This document shows, piece after piece, positions 53,526-64,000 of a stretch of DNA of 64,000 bases (within the stretch, counting starts at the first letter, position 1; each line of letters opens with the position of its first letter). Source of the DNA: an uncultured Prochlorococcus sp. (GTDB lineage: Bacteria > Cyanobacteriota > Cyanobacteriia > PCC-6307 > Cyanobiaceae). Both the position numbers and the translations under genes were made by a program. The stretch covers positions 17,334-81,333 of the forward strand of contig CACGVZ010000003.1 of the NCBI GenBank assembly GCA_902576415.1. The letters run 5' to 3'. Under the pieces are notes generated by a model. The model searched no databases and was not told where the DNA came from. It saw nothing but the letters and a program-made list of their open reading frames with translations.

Positions 53526-53774
53526 ATGACTAAAGATTTTAAATCTGGTAATGTTAAGCACCTGCCATTTAAAAACGTCGACTTACCAAAATTTGTCAAT
53601 AATTTTTCAGGAGATAATTCAAAAATTTGTTCCATCGAGGGAACTAATGTCATAAGAGTCCCTTTTGGTAAAAAATTCTCAAAGAAAAAAAGACCTGAAA
53701 AGAATCAAAATATAGCTACTTTAATACTTCCTTTAAGTTCCTATAGTAATCCTACTCCTCCAAACGTTGCATAA
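53526..53774 (+). CDS. Small hypothetical protein (82 aa from the internal Met)
   Basis: MTKDFKSGNVKHLPFKNVDLPKFVNNFSGDNSKIC...; the ORF extends upstream to 53433 but the hydrophobic N-terminal part is less convincing. Confidence 0.5.
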   Translation: MTKDFKSGNVKHLPFKNVDLPKFVNNFSGDNSKICSIEGTNVIRVPFGKKFSKKKRPEKNQNIATLILPLSSYSNPTPPNVA

Positions 53775-53786
53775 TTTAGATTAATT

Positions 53787-54920
53787 TTAATCTATTTCTT
53801 TGAGAGTATCGGAATAATAATTTTGCAGTTGCAATGTTGCTTGATTCCAATCCCATTTTTCTGCTTCGTTTCGTGCCTCTTTCCTCATAACTTCTCTTTT
53901 ATCTTCATTTTCTAGAATTTTTTTTGTCGCTTCAATCAAACTTTGTTCCCCATTATCTTTTTCATCAGGATCATATAAACAACCATTGATACCATCGCTA
54001 ATTATATCTGGAATTCCCCCCTTGTTTGCTCCGATAACTGGACATCCTGCAGCCATTGCTTCTAGTAAAACTAACCCAAGCGTTTCTGTACTAGAGGGAA
54101 ATAAAAATATATCTCCAGAGGCATAGGCGCTAGCAAGCTCATCTCCAGATAAATATCCTATGAAATTAGTCTTGGTGTTTTCGAAGATTTTTTCAAGCTG
54201 GTTTCTATATGGTCCATCACCTACGAGTGCTAGGCAAGCATTAGGGATACTTTCTAAGACTGGTTTAATTCTTTCAATTTGTTTTTCTGCTGATAATCTT
54301 CCTACATAAATCAATAGGTAATTAGCGTCTTTATATTTCCCAAATAATTTTTCTCTCATTTTCTCACTTCTCAAATTTGGTCTGAAACTGTGAGTATCTA
54401 CTCCTCTTTGCCATAGAGCAGTCCTTTGAATACCTTTATCTTTTAACTCGTTTACCATAGCTGTGGAAGTACATAAATTTAACAAGGCTTGATTATGAGC
54501 TGCTTTAAGTAATTCCCACAAAAGTGGTTCTAACATACCCATACCGTAATGTTCTAGATATTTTGGAAGATGAGTATGGTAACTAGCAATTAAAGGAATA
54601 TTATTAGTTTTCGCCAACCATATGCCTCCTAATCCTAGTACAGCTGGATTTACAACATGTATCAAATCTGGGTTAAATTTTTCTAACTTATCTGAGACTG
54701 CAGGACCTGGTAAACCAAGCTTTAATTCTGGGTATAAAGGTAATGGCATTGCAGCAACTCCAACTACAGTTGCTCCCATATATGATTCTGGACACCCCTC
54801 TGGACAAAAAATTATAACTTCATCACCATTTTTTATTAAAAATTCAATCGTTTTAGTTAATCTTGTAACTATGCCGTCAACTTTAGGTAAAAAAGTTTCA
54901 GTAAACAATGCAATTTTCAC
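53787..54920 (-). CDS. sqdX: Sulfolipid sulfoquinovosyltransferase (GT4)
   Basis: KIALFTETFLPKVDGIVTRLTKTIEFL; PSSTETLGLVLLEAMAAGCPVIGANKGGIPDI; adjacent to sqdB. Confidence 0.92.
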   Translation of the reverse strand: MKIALFTETFLPKVDGIVTRLTKTIEFLIKNGDEVIIFCPEGCPESYMGATVVGVAAMPLPLYPELKLGLPGPAVSDKLEKFNPDLIHVVNPAVLGLGGIWLAKTNNIPLIASYHTHLPKYLEHYGMGMLEPLLWELLKAAHNQALLNLCTSTAMVNELKDKGIQRTALWQRGVDTHSFRPNLRSEKMREKLFGKYKDANYLLIYVGRLSAEKQIERIKPVLESIPNACLALVGDGPYRNQLEKIFENTKTNFIGYLSGDELASAYASGDIFLFPSSTETLGLVLLEAMAAGCPVIGANKGGIPDIISDGINGCLYDPDEKDNGEQSLIEATKKILENEDKREVMRKEARNEAEKWDWNQATLQLQNYYSDTLKEID

Positions 54921-54947
54921 TTTCTTAAGGTAATTATTTCAGAAATT

Positions 54948-56141
54948 TTAATTAGTCTTTATAGCCTCAGCTTGTTTTTTAGTCCAGGATGAAACACAAG
55001 GAATGCGCTTAAGATCACATCTGTTGGAGTATTTTTTTGCAACTTCAACAACTTCTTCCAATAAGCCATTATCAAGAGTCGTTGGGTTTAAACCTAATTC
55101 TATAAAGCATTTATTATCAACAATTAGATCATTTTCTACTGCTTCATTCCTTGGATTTGGTAAATAATTAATATCTGCCCCTGTTAGAGACGCAACTTTT
55201 TTAGCTAGTTCTCCAACTTGATGACTTTCAGTCATTTGATTAAAGATTTTGACTCTCTCCCCAGGTTTTGGAGGATTTTCAAGAGCAAGTTGTACACATT
55301 TAACAGAATCTTTTATATGTATAAATGCTCTTGTTTGACCTCCTGTCCCATGAACACTTAATGGATATCCAATTGCAGCTTGCATTAGAAATCTGTTTAG
55401 AACAGTTCCATAATCTCCGTCATAGTCAAATCGGTTTGTCAATCTGGGATCTTTTAAAGTTGCTTCTGTATTTGTTCCCCAAACAATGCCTTGATGTAGA
55501 TCAGTGATCCTTACAAGATCATTTTTGTTGTAGTAAAGAAATAATAATTGATCTAGAGTTTTAGTCATGTGGTAAACACTACCAGGACTTGCGGGGTGTA
55601 ATATTTCTTCTTCAAAGCGGCTTCCATCTGGTTGTGGAACTTCAACTTTTAGATAACCTTCTGGAATTGTTGCACCTCTATGTGATCCATATCCGTAGAC
55701 TCCCATTGTTCCTAAATGAACAACATGAATATCTAAATTACTTTCAACTATTGCAGCAAGAAGATTGTGTGTGCCGTTAACATTATTATCTACAGTATAT
55801 CTTTTGGTAAAACTCGATTTCATCGAGTAAGGTGCTGCTCTTTGTTCTGCAAAATGGATAACTGAATCTGGTTTTTCTTCAACGAGTAAATTGAGTAATT
55901 TTTGATATTGTTTAGAGATATCCATGTTAAGAAATCTCATGGGTTTACCTCCAATCTCTTCCCAAGCAGAAAGTCTTTCTGTTATTGAAGAAATCGGAGT
56001 TAAAGATTCTACTTCTAGATCAATATCTATTTTTCTACGACTTAAATTGTCGACAATAATTACATCATGATTTTGTTCTGCTAAATTCACCGCACAAGGC
56101 CAACCGCAAAAACCATCTCCACCAAGAACAATAACTTTCAC
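54948..56141 (-). CDS. sqdB: UDP-sulfoquinovose synthase
   Basis: VIVLGGDGFCGWPCAVNLAEQNHDVIIVDNLSRR; HFAEQRAAPYSMKS; VYHMTKTLDQLLFLYY. Confidence 0.97.
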   Translation of the reverse strand: MKVIVLGGDGFCGWPCAVNLAEQNHDVIIVDNLSRRKIDIDLEVESLTPISSITERLSAWEEIGGKPMRFLNMDISKQYQKLLNLLVEEKPDSVIHFAEQRAAPYSMKSSFTKRYTVDNNVNGTHNLLAAIVESNLDIHVVHLGTMGVYGYGSHRGATIPEGYLKVEVPQPDGSRFEEEILHPASPGSVYHMTKTLDQLLFLYYNKNDLVRITDLHQGIVWGTNTEATLKDPRLTNRFDYDGDYGTVLNRFLMQAAIGYPLSVHGTGGQTRAFIHIKDSVKCVQLALENPPKPGERVKIFNQMTESHQVGELAKKVASLTGADINYLPNPRNEAVENDLIVDNKCFIELGLNPTTLDNGLLEEVVEVAKKYSNRCDLKRIPCVSSWTKKQAEAIKTN

Positions 56142-56312
56142 TCAGAACTCCAGGATTAATAGATTCGTAATATATTTATTAAATTACTACAGTGCGCTTC
56201 CAAATTGCGAAAAAATATTGTAAATAGTTTCAAATCTTTTTTCTTGAATAGGGTAAATATAATCAAATAATAAATTTTTTACTCTTTTTAAACTTGGTTT
56301 TGCTTTATTTAA

Positions 56313-57107
56313 TTAGATAGATATGTTTTTGTCTGGTGAACTGGATATAGCAAAATTTTGTTTTTTTATCCTTCCTGCAAGAAAAGCTCGCCTGCCAGCT
56401 TTTACTCCATAATTTATTGCCTGAGCCATTAGAGGTGGATTTTCAGCTTGTGCTATTGCACTATTTATTAAAACACCATCAGCCCCAAGCTCCATAGCTT
56501 GGGAAGCTTCACTAGGCACCCCAATTCCTGCATCTATTATTACTGGTACTTTGGCATTCTCAATAATTATCGCTATATTTGATAAATTTAATAAACCCTG
56601 CCCCGAACCAATAGGTGAGCCTAATGGCATTACAGTTGAACAACCTACTTCTTCTAGTCTTTTTGCAAGAATAGGATCTGCATTGATATAGGGAAGTACA
56701 GCAAAACCCTTTTTTATTAAAACTTCCGCTGCTTTAAGAGTTTCTATTGGATCTGGTAGCAAATACTTTTTGTCAGGAATCACTTCCAACTTTACAAAAT
56801 TATTTTCTTCTTGACCGGATAATTTTGCTAGCTCTCTTCCTAAAATAGCTATTCTTACTGCTTCATCAGCATTAATACAACCTGCTGTATTAGGAAGCAT
56901 CCAGTATTTGTTCCAATTGATCTTTTCTAGTAAATTTTCTCCGGTCTCACCATTTTTAATTCTTCTAACAGCTACTGTTATAATTTCTGTTTCTGACTTT
57001 GACAAGCTTTCTAACATATCTTGTGTGGATTTATATTTACCAGTTCCTACCATTAATCTACTGGTAAATTGTTTTCCTCCAATAAGTAGATTTGAATTAT
57101 TTTGCAT
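56313..57107 (-). CDS. thiG: Thiazole synthase (stand-alone ThiG)
   Basis: [56 protein letters not shown]. Confidence 0.97.
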   Translation of the reverse strand: MQNNSNLLIGGKQFTSRLMVGTGKYKSTQDMLESLSKSETEIITVAVRRIKNGETGENLLEKINWNKYWMLPNTAGCINADEAVRIAILGRELAKLSGQEENNFVKLEVIPDKKYLLPDPIETLKAAEVLIKKGFAVLPYINADPILAKRLEEVGCSTVMPLGSPIGSGQGLLNLSNIAIIIENAKVPVIIDAGIGVPSEASQAMELGADGVLINSAIAQAENPPLMAQAINYGVKAGRRAFLAGRIKKQNFAISSSPDKNISI

Positions 57108-57109
57108 AT

Positions 57110-57667
57110 TTAGAATCCCTTATCTTTTATACCTTTATAAGGTTGGTAGTTATTCCTTTTTTCTAACTCCTTACTTTTTTTAATTGCTGTTTTGTTTTTT
57201 GGATCTATCACTAAAACCTTTTGATAAGTTGCATATGCTAACTCATATTCCAATAAACGTTGCTGCGCTGATGCGAGGTTATTCAGGGCTATTGGATATT
57301 CTGGGAGTGATTTAATTGCAGAGTTATAGAATTTAATTGCTTTTTTAAATTCATTTTGAGCAGCATAAGAAAATCCTAAGGCATTATTTATTATAGCTTT
57401 CGCTTCAGCTGGTTCATTTTCATAATTTTCAATAGCTTTTAAGAAAGTCTTAGTTGCTTCAGAATATAATCTTTTTTTTATCTGAATAGACCCAAATTCA
57501 TATAACTCAGTAGCTTGAGTTAGAGAATCTAAACCTTTCTGCTCATATTTTACTAAACTCAATTCTTCACTTCTTGTTTTAAGAAATTGTCTAAATACAA
57601 AAATAGAAATTATTATTAATACGATAAAAAGAATTACTAAATATGATTGAAAGGAAGATATTTCCAT
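57110..57667 (-). CDS. TPR protein with N-terminal TM helix, Ycf37-like
   Basis: TM segment [15 protein letters not shown] then TPR units [48 protein letters not shown]. Confidence 0.75.
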   Translation of the reverse strand: MEISSFQSYLVILFIVLIIISIFVFRQFLKTRSEELSLVKYEQKGLDSLTQATELYEFGSIQIKKRLYSEATKTFLKAIENYENEPAEAKAIINNALGFSYAAQNEFKKAIKFYNSAIKSLPEYPIALNNLASAQQRLLEYELAYATYQKVLVIDPKNKTAIKKSKELEKRNNYQPYKGIKDKGF

Positions 57668-57702
57668 TATTTATAGTTACTACTTGAAATTATATTATTT
57701 TT

Positions 57703-58050
57703 TTAATTACTAACAGAAGAAACTATTTTTTCAAAACACTTTGGATCATTTATTGCTAATTGAGCAAGCATTTTTCTGTTGATAATAATTTCTGAATTTT
57801 TCATTCCATTTATTAATCTGCTGTAGTTAGTACCATTTATTCTTGCTGATGCATTAATTCTAGAAATCCAAAGTCTTCTAAAATCTCTTTTTCTTCTTCT
57901 TCTATCTCTGTAAGCATTGCAAAGAGCTTTCATTACTCTCTGATTTGCGGTTCTGAAAAGATTTTTGTTACCGCCTCTAAAACCTTTTGCAAGATTTAGG
58001 ATTTTGTTTCTTCTTTTTCTGGCTATGTTGCCTCTTTTTACGCGTGCCAT
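57703..58050 (-). CDS. rplT: 50S ribosomal protein L20
   Basis: [43 protein letters not shown]. Confidence 0.98.
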   Translation of the reverse strand: MARVKRGNIARKRRNKILNLAKGFRGGNKNLFRTANQRVMKALCNAYRDRRRRKRDFRRLWISRINASARINGTNYSRLINGMKNSEIIINRKMLAQLAINDPKCFEKIVSSVSN

Positions 58051-58078
58051 GAATATCTAATGAAAATAGGTTAAAGAT

Positions 58079-58276
58079 TTAAGCGTATGGAATCATTAAT
58101 CTTACATTATCAGCATCTCTTTCATCAACTACGGCTTTTGTTGATAGATGTCTTTTTAATTTGGAGCTTTTATGATCAAGTAAATGATTATGGAAAGCTC
58201 TTCTTCTCATAAATTTACCCGTCGCAGTAGCTTTGAATCTTTTGGCAGCTGATTTACGGGTTTTAAGTTTAGACAT
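58079..58276 (-). CDS. rpmI: 50S ribosomal protein L35
   Basis: [42 protein letters not shown]. Confidence 0.98.
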
Positions 58277-58368
58277 TTAAGTCAAATGTGTTTAATTAGG
58301 ATAATCTAAACCTTTATATGCATTGGTGCAAATTAAATTTTTTTATTGACAAGGAATATTCTTAACTT

Positions 58369-59907
58369 ATGAAACTTAAATTTACTTTTTTCAACTTATT
58401 TTTAGGCTGTATTTCTTTTTTAATATTTAATACTAAATTTATTTCTCATCTAGCAGCAGAAGAATTGCAAAAGGTTGACCTCAATGCAGAAATTAAAAAT
58501 GGAAAATTTTTAATTGGTTTAGAGCAATATCTAGGTGGAGAAAATGATAGTTTTTCTAAAAAAAATAATATTAACTTTATTACTGATAAAGGTTTGTTAA
58601 ACTTAATTTCTTCGAATGGCATCAAACACAAATCTAAACAAATAAATATTACCTGGGTTGATATATTGATTAAAAATCCAAAAACAATTGAAAGAGTTGT
58701 TTTTGGTCCTTTTGCTAGCTATGAATCTGCAAAAAAACAAGCAGATATACTAAAAGAAAAAGGATTTGAGACTACTGTTGCTTATCCTAAAAATTGGGAA
58801 GTATGGATTCCATTTGAAGATAATCTGCCAGATTTTGAATTAAAAAATAAGATTTTTAGAAAAATAAAAAATACTCAAATTACTCCTATTCTTAAAAGCG
58901 AATATGGTGTTCTGAAACTTGAAGGACCAATATATATTTATGCTGACGAGGCAATAAAAATAAATGGTGTAAATTTTGGTAAAAATTTTTATTTAATTCA
59001 GGATTCATATGGAACATGGACTTTAGTTCAAAAAATTGAGTTCGCTGATTATTTGGCAGGTGTTTTGCCATACGAAATTGGACTTAATTCTCCTTTAGAG
59101 GCACTTAAGGCTCAAGCAGTTATTGCAAGAACTTGGGGAATCTTTAATTCTAATAGATTTAATATGGATAAATATCATTTATGTATAAGCACTCAGTGCC
59201 AAGTTTATAAGCCTTCTAATATTAAAAATAAAAAAGTACAAAAAGCTATAGAAGCAACTTCAAATTTAATTCTTACATATGGAAATCAACCAATAAATGC
59301 CTTTTATCATGGTTCTAATGGTGGTGTATCCGCTACTTCAGGAGAGTCTTGGCAAATTCAAGATTATTCTTATTTCAATTCAACTATAGATGGTTCTAAA
59401 TCATTAAAAAAAATCTTTAAACTTCCAATCACAAGTGAATCTGATTTAAATAATTTTTTAAATTTTGACACAGAACAGTTTTATGGGAGTAATCATTCTC
59501 TTTTTCGATGGAATAAGAAAATTTCTAGTTCTGAAATTAAAGAAAAGTTAATTAAAAACAAACTCATAAATATTAATGAAAATGTTTTGGATTTAAAATC
59601 TATTCAACGTGGGCCTAGTGGCAGAGTGACAAAATTGGAAATACAGACAAATAAAGTAAACAAATCTATTGTTCTAGTTAAAGATGATATTCGACGGGTA
59701 TTCAATTTTATACCTAGTAATTTATTTACTATTAATAAATTAAGTGATGATTTGTGGCTTTTGAGAGGAGGAGGCTTCGGTCATGGTGTAGGTTTATCTC
59801 AGTCAGGAGCAATTGAAATGGCTAAATTAGGATTCTCTTATGAACAAATATTGAATCATTACTATCGAGATGCAAAACTAAAAAAAATTGAGATATTGTC
59901 TCAATGA
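58369..59907 (+). CDS. SpoIID/LytB-domain protein with SPOR-like region
   Basis: YLAGVLPYEIGLNSPLEALKAQAVIARTW, HGSNGGVSATSGESW, GGGFGHGVGLSQSGAIEMAKLG; SPOR-like VVFGPFASYESAKKQADILKEKGFETTV. Confidence 0.9.
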   Translation: MKLKFTFFNLFLGCISFLIFNTKFISHLAAEELQKVDLNAEIKNGKFLIGLEQYLGGENDSFSKKNNINFITDKGLLNLISSNGIKHKSKQINITWVDILIKNPKTIERVVFGPFASYESAKKQADILKEKGFETTVAYPKNWEVWIPFEDNLPDFELKNKIFRKIKNTQITPILKSEYGVLKLEGPIYIYADEAIKINGVNFGKNFYLIQDSYGTWTLVQKIEFADYLAGVLPYEIGLNSPLEALKAQAVIARTWGIFNSNRFNMDKYHLCISTQCQVYKPSNIKNKKVQKAIEATSNLILTYGNQPINAFYHGSNGGVSATSGESWQIQDYSYFNSTIDGSKSLKKIFKLPITSESDLNNFLNFDTEQFYGSNHSLFRWNKKISSSEIKEKLIKNKLININENVLDLKSIQRGPSGRVTKLEIQTNKVNKSIVLVKDDIRRVFNFIPSNLFTINKLSDDLWLLRGGGFGHGVGLSQSGAIEMAKLGFSYEQILNHYYRDAKLKKIEILSQ

Positions 59908-59934
59908 ATATTCAATAATTAATTTTTTACTTTT

Positions 59935-61236
59935 ATGAGTCAGGGTTTTTATAAAAATCGAAGACTAAAGTCATTTATATTTCTTAGTGCTTGTTTTTTT
60001 GTAGCTCTTATTCCTCATGCTTACAAGTTCGAAAATCTCTTTTACCTTATATTGGCTCTTTCTTTTGTGGTTGTTTTATACGGTTTATTGGTTATTTCTA
60101 GAAATTTCAACAGGAATAAGATTTTAAGTACTGTAGACATCAGAATTAGCAATAAAGATTTACCTGTACTTGACATCTTAGTAGCAGCTAGAGATGAAGA
60201 AAATGTTATAGCAAGATTAGTAGACAGATTATTTAACTTAGATTATCCCAAAAATAAATTAAATATTTACATAATTGATGATGGCAGTACTGATAAGACG
60301 CCCTTAATTTTAGATCGATTATCTAGACAATATGAAAAGCTAAAAGTAGTAAGTCGTTCTTCAAACGCTGGAGGAGGAAAGTCAGGAGCCTTAAATTATG
60401 CCTTGAAATTTACTCATGGTGAATGGTTATTAGTCTTGGATGCTGATGCTCAATTAAAACAAGATTCTCTGAAAAGGTTATTTAGTTTTGTAGAAGAGGG
60501 TGATTGGTCTGCAGTTCAATTAAGAAAATCAGTAATTAATGTAAATAAAAATTTTTTAACTTCATGTCAGGCAATGGAGATGGCTATGGATGCAATCTTT
60601 CAATATGGGAGATTATCAGTTGCTGGAGTTTCTGAATTAAGGGGAAATGGTCAATTAATTAAGAAAGATACATTATTGGCATGTGGTTCTTTTAATGAAG
60701 ACACAGTAACGGATGATCTAGATTTAAGTTTAAGGTTATTATTATCAAAATCTCGAATTGGAATCTTATGGGATCCTCCAGTTATGGAGGAAGCAGTTGA
60801 TAATTTATATGCTTTATTAGCCCAAAGGCAAAGATGGGCAGAGGGAGGTTTGCAAAGATTCTTTGATTATGGGGATCAATTATTCACTAATAAAATTGAT
60901 TATTTGCAAAAATTTGATTTGACTTATTTTTTCATTTTGCAATATGCATTGCCAATAATTTCTATTTTTGATTTAGTTCTAAGTATTGCTTTATTAGATT
61001 CACCAATTTATTGGCCTATCTCATTAACAGCTTTTATGCTTTCAGGAATTGCTTTTTGGTACGGTTCTTCTTGCAAAAGCGAAGTGCCCGTATTGCAAAA
61101 AGGAAATCTTTTGATGGTATTTGTATCGGTTTTTTATTTATCACATTGGTTTCTTGTAATCCCTTGGGTAACGATAAAGATGTCTATTTTCCCAAAAAAA
61201 ATACTTTGGAGAAAGACTCTTCATACTGGGGTTTAA
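59935..61236 (+). CDS. Family 2 membrane glycosyltransferase, possibly monoglucosyldiacylglycerol synthase-like
   Basis: DILVAARDEENVIARLVDRLFNLDYP, VLDADAQ, TDDLDLSLRL, QRQRWAEGGLQRFFDY; TM segments at both ends. Confidence 0.85.
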   Translation: MSQGFYKNRRLKSFIFLSACFFVALIPHAYKFENLFYLILALSFVVVLYGLLVISRNFNRNKILSTVDIRISNKDLPVLDILVAARDEENVIARLVDRLFNLDYPKNKLNIYIIDDGSTDKTPLILDRLSRQYEKLKVVSRSSNAGGGKSGALNYALKFTHGEWLLVLDADAQLKQDSLKRLFSFVEEGDWSAVQLRKSVINVNKNFLTSCQAMEMAMDAIFQYGRLSVAGVSELRGNGQLIKKDTLLACGSFNEDTVTDDLDLSLRLLLSKSRIGILWDPPVMEEAVDNLYALLAQRQRWAEGGLQRFFDYGDQLFTNKIDYLQKFDLTYFFILQYALPIISIFDLVLSIALLDSPIYWPISLTAFMLSGIAFWYGSSCKSEVPVLQKGNLLMVFVSVFYLSHWFLVIPWVTIKMSIFPKKILWRKTLHTGV

Positions 61237-61237
61237 T

Positions 61238-63001
61238 TTATTCATCAAGGTCTATAATTTCTCCATTAAAAAAATTTGCTAAGTTTTTTGAACTATCATC
61301 ATAATTTTCATCGTTAGATATTTTTGGTAATGAATTAGTTTTTGGTTCTATTTTTTTTATTGGTCGGAAATTATTGACTTCATTTTGGGTTATTTCTGGA
61401 GTATTTTTTGGGTTACTATTATTTAATTGCTTGGTTGAAAAATTAAGTATTATTCCATCTCCAAATATCTTTTTTAAAGTATTTTCAATAATAACCTTTC
61501 TGCTTTTTATCATATTTTCCCAGTTGGGAGATAATGCAATTGTGATTTTTTCCGAATCAAAACTTTCAAGTTCGGCTTGTTGCGAAAGTAACATTCTTGT
61601 TGATGGTAACTCTATTTTAGAAAGAATTAATTCCCATTTATCTTTTAAATTATTTGATCCAGGATTATTTTGATTATTGTCAGAAATATTTTCAATACTT
61701 TCTTTTTCATGAAGGTCAAATTTTTCTAATTTATCGTCTTTTTTTTCGATCAATTCCTCGCGAATTGTCTCTTTTGTGATACTTGGTTTTTGAATTTCAT
61801 TAGAAATATTTTCTTTATTAAAACTTGCAATGTTTTTTCTACTTTTATGCTTCTCCTTAGTCGTATTATTTTTACTTTCTTCCTTATTTTCAAAATTATT
61901 TTTCTCTTGATTACTTAGAAGGCCAGTTAAATGTATTTCAAACCAAAGCCTTGGATTATCACTTGTTTTGATTTGATATTCAATATTTCTAAGATTATTA
62001 TGCCAATTAATTATTGTTGATTTATTTATTGTTTTTGAGATTTTATTCAATTCATCTCGAAAATCATCAGACGTATAGTAAAGATCTGAATATTTATTAT
62101 TTGTTGTGTGTAATAGTAGATCTCTTGTTATATTTAATAATCCGATAATTATTTGAAGAGGTTCGTTTCCGGCATCATATAATTTGTTGCAGGTGATAAT
62201 TAATGACTCTGGATTATTCTCAACTAATGATTCAATCAGATTTGTTAATTCACTTTCTGATACTTCTCCTAGGAGGTTTTGGATATTATTAACTGTTATC
62301 CCTTCTGGTAAAAGATTCAATTGTTCAAGTAGGCTTTGTGCATCTCTCATGCCTCCATTAGATCTTTTTGCAATCATTTTTAACGCCTGAACTTCGTACT
62401 CAATGGATTCTTTGTTCGCTATTTCTGATAAATGTTGAAAAATATCACTAGGGCTTATTCTTCTAAAATCAAACTTTTGGCATCTACTTTTTATTGTATT
62501 CAATACTCTCTCAGGATTTGTCGTCGCAAGGATAAATACAACTCTTGGGGGCGGTTCTTCAATAGTTTTTAGTAAAGCATTTGAAGCTGCAGTTGAAAGC
62601 ATATGACATTCATCAATAACATATACTTTCCATCTCGCTTGAGTAGGTGCAAATCTCGCTCTTTCTATAATTTCTCTTATATTTTCTACTCCCGTATTTG
62701 ATGCTGCATCAATCTCGATAATATCTAGTGCCTCCCCATCTGTAATTTGTCTACATAAGTCACATTTACAACAAGGAGTTATGGTAGGTTGGTCGAATGC
62801 TTGGCAATTTAGAGATTTTGCAAATATTCTTGCACTTGATGTTTTTCCAGTTCCTCTTGGACCATTAAAAAGATATGCAGGAGCAATTTTTTTTGTTAAT
62901 AGTGCTTGTTTGAGTGTAATAGATATAAATTTTTGCCCAACCAGTTCGTCTAAGTTGTTTGGTCTATATTTTTGATGAAAAGGCTTATGTATATTTGGCA
63001 T
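61238..63001 (-). CDS. dnaX: DNA polymerase III subunit gamma/tau (no intein)
   Basis: HQKYRPNNLDELVGQ, AYLFNGPRGTGKTSSARIFAKSLNC, CxxC zinc module, YVIDECHMLSTAASNALLKTIEEPP. Confidence 0.97.
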   Translation of the reverse strand: MPNIHKPFHQKYRPNNLDELVGQKFISITLKQALLTKKIAPAYLFNGPRGTGKTSSARIFAKSLNCQAFDQPTITPCCKCDLCRQITDGEALDIIEIDAASNTGVENIREIIERARFAPTQARWKVYVIDECHMLSTAASNALLKTIEEPPPRVVFILATTNPERVLNTIKSRCQKFDFRRISPSDIFQHLSEIANKESIEYEVQALKMIAKRSNGGMRDAQSLLEQLNLLPEGITVNNIQNLLGEVSESELTNLIESLVENNPESLIITCNKLYDAGNEPLQIIIGLLNITRDLLLHTTNNKYSDLYYTSDDFRDELNKISKTINKSTIINWHNNLRNIEYQIKTSDNPRLWFEIHLTGLLSNQEKNNFENKEESKNNTTKEKHKSRKNIASFNKENISNEIQKPSITKETIREELIEKKDDKLEKFDLHEKESIENISDNNQNNPGSNNLKDKWELILSKIELPSTRMLLSQQAELESFDSEKITIALSPNWENMIKSRKVIIENTLKKIFGDGIILNFSTKQLNNSNPKNTPEITQNEVNNFRPIKKIEPKTNSLPKISNDENYDDSSKNLANFFNGEIIDLDE

Positions 63002-63057
63002 TTATTTTTCATTAATTAGAAAAATTAGGGATTCAATTAAAAAATTAAACTCTAATT

Positions 63058-64000
63058 TTATGCAGACTCTTTAATGATTCTTTTTGACCCTGAAGGTAGT
63101 TTAACAATTTTAGATGAGAACAAATTATCTACCATTTTTTTTGTTATTGTGAATTCTTTTACATTTTCTTCAGAAGGTAAAGTGTACATTATATCTAGCA
63201 TTAGCTCTTCTATTATTGATCTTAATGCTCTTGCACCTGTTTTTCTTTTGTATGCTTCATTTGCTATTGCTTCAACAGAATCAGGCTCAAATGATAATTC
63301 AACATTATCCATACTTAGCAAAGTTTTGAATTGCTTGACTAATGCATCTCTTGGTTGAGTCAAAATAGATTCTAAAGTTTCTTTAGTAAGACGATCTAAT
63401 ACGGCACAAACTGGAATTCTTCCAATAAATTCTGGAATTAGTCCATACTTCACCAAATCATCTAATTCTAAATTTTTTAAGGAATCTCTTGGGTCGACTA
63501 TTTTTTTTGTATCAACTTTGTTTTGATCTGAATTGGTGGTAAATCCTATGGAGTGTTTGCCCATACGCTTTTGAACGATATCCTCTAAACCTATAAAAGC
63601 CCCTCCGCAAATAAATAGTATTTGACTCGTATCAATTTGGATGCAGTCATGATAAGGATGTTTTCTTCCGCCTTGCGGAGGTACATTAGCAATTGTTCCT
63701 TCAAGCATTTTTAATAATGCTTGCTGTACTCCTTCACCAGAGACATCTCTAGTAATTGAGGGATTCTCGCTTTTTCTTGCAATTTTATCTATTTCATCAA
63801 TATAAATAATTCCTTTTTGAGCTAGTTCTACATTCATTTCTGATTTCTGTAGAAGTCTTAAAAGTATGTTTTCAACATCCTCCCCAACATATCCAGCTTC
63901 TGTTAAAGTCGTTGCATCAGCTACTGCAAAAGGAACATCTAGAAACTCTGCTAAAGTTTGCGCCAATAATGTTTTTCCACTTCCAGTAGGGCCGATGAGT
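63058..64000 (-). CDS. clpX: ATP-dependent Clp protease ATP-binding subunit ClpX (N-terminus beyond window)
   Basis: In-frame [65 protein letters not shown]; reading frame open to the window edge. Confidence 0.97.
   Translation of the reverse strand, partial: LIGPTGSGKTLLAQTLAEFLDVPFAVADATTLTEAGYVGEDVENILLRLLQKSEMNVELAQKGIIYIDEIDKIARKSENPSITRDVSGEGVQQALLKMLEGTIANVPPQGGRKHPYHDCIQIDTSQILFICGGAFIGLEDIVQKRMGKHSIGFTTNSDQNKVDTKKIVDPRDSLKNLELDDLVKYGLIPEFIGRIPVCAVLDRLTKETLESILTQPRDALVKQFKTLLSMDNVELSFEPDSVEAIANEAYKRKTGARALRSIIEELMLDIMYTLPSEENVKEFTITKKMVDNLFSSKIVKLPSGSKRIIKESA

Noticed and set aside
54622-54933. 103-aa plus-strand ORF antisense to sqdX
   Set aside because: Fully antisense to a conserved glycosyltransferase; no independent support.
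61238-63001. Possible intein in DnaX
   Set aside because: The DnaX AAA+ motifs are continuous over 587 aa, with no splice-junction motifs or extra domain.

Overview
This is an AT-rich, densely packed cyanobacterial chromosome segment. By gene content and composition it looks like a high-light Prochlorococcus or close relative; that assignment is inference, as no search was run. Most of it is core metabolism and housekeeping: uvrA, mraY, argG, rpsF, aroE, dnaK, purU, acnB, a class I DAHP synthase, a sigma-70 factor, ppk, cobA, pabC/pabB, queC/queE, pyrG, aspS, gcvT/speB/speE/mazG, tRNA-Val, valS, mnmG, dnaB, rplI, a fatty-acid desaturase, gcvH/gcvP, sqdX/sqdB, thiG, rplT/rpmI, dnaX and partial clpX. 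I found no CRISPR array, prophage, transposon or intein. Items most worth a second look: (1) mazG is split by a 1-nt change at an A7 run, and restoring the frame gives a canonical C-terminus whose stop overlaps the speE start as ATGA; (2) dnaX has an A8 run at codons 419-421, preceded by an SD-like GAGG in a 6-bp hairpin, and both out-of-frame readings stop within a few codons, predicting a ~423-aa gamma-like product; (3) a T4-gp30-like ATP-dependent DNA ligase; (4) a single-domain sucrose-phosphate synthase whose 3' end overlaps a convergent gene; (5) an unlisted 50-aa ORF; (6) a sigma factor with a long non-conserved insertion and an N-terminal duplicated motif. I do not see a clear multi-gene undescribed defence or mobile system here.
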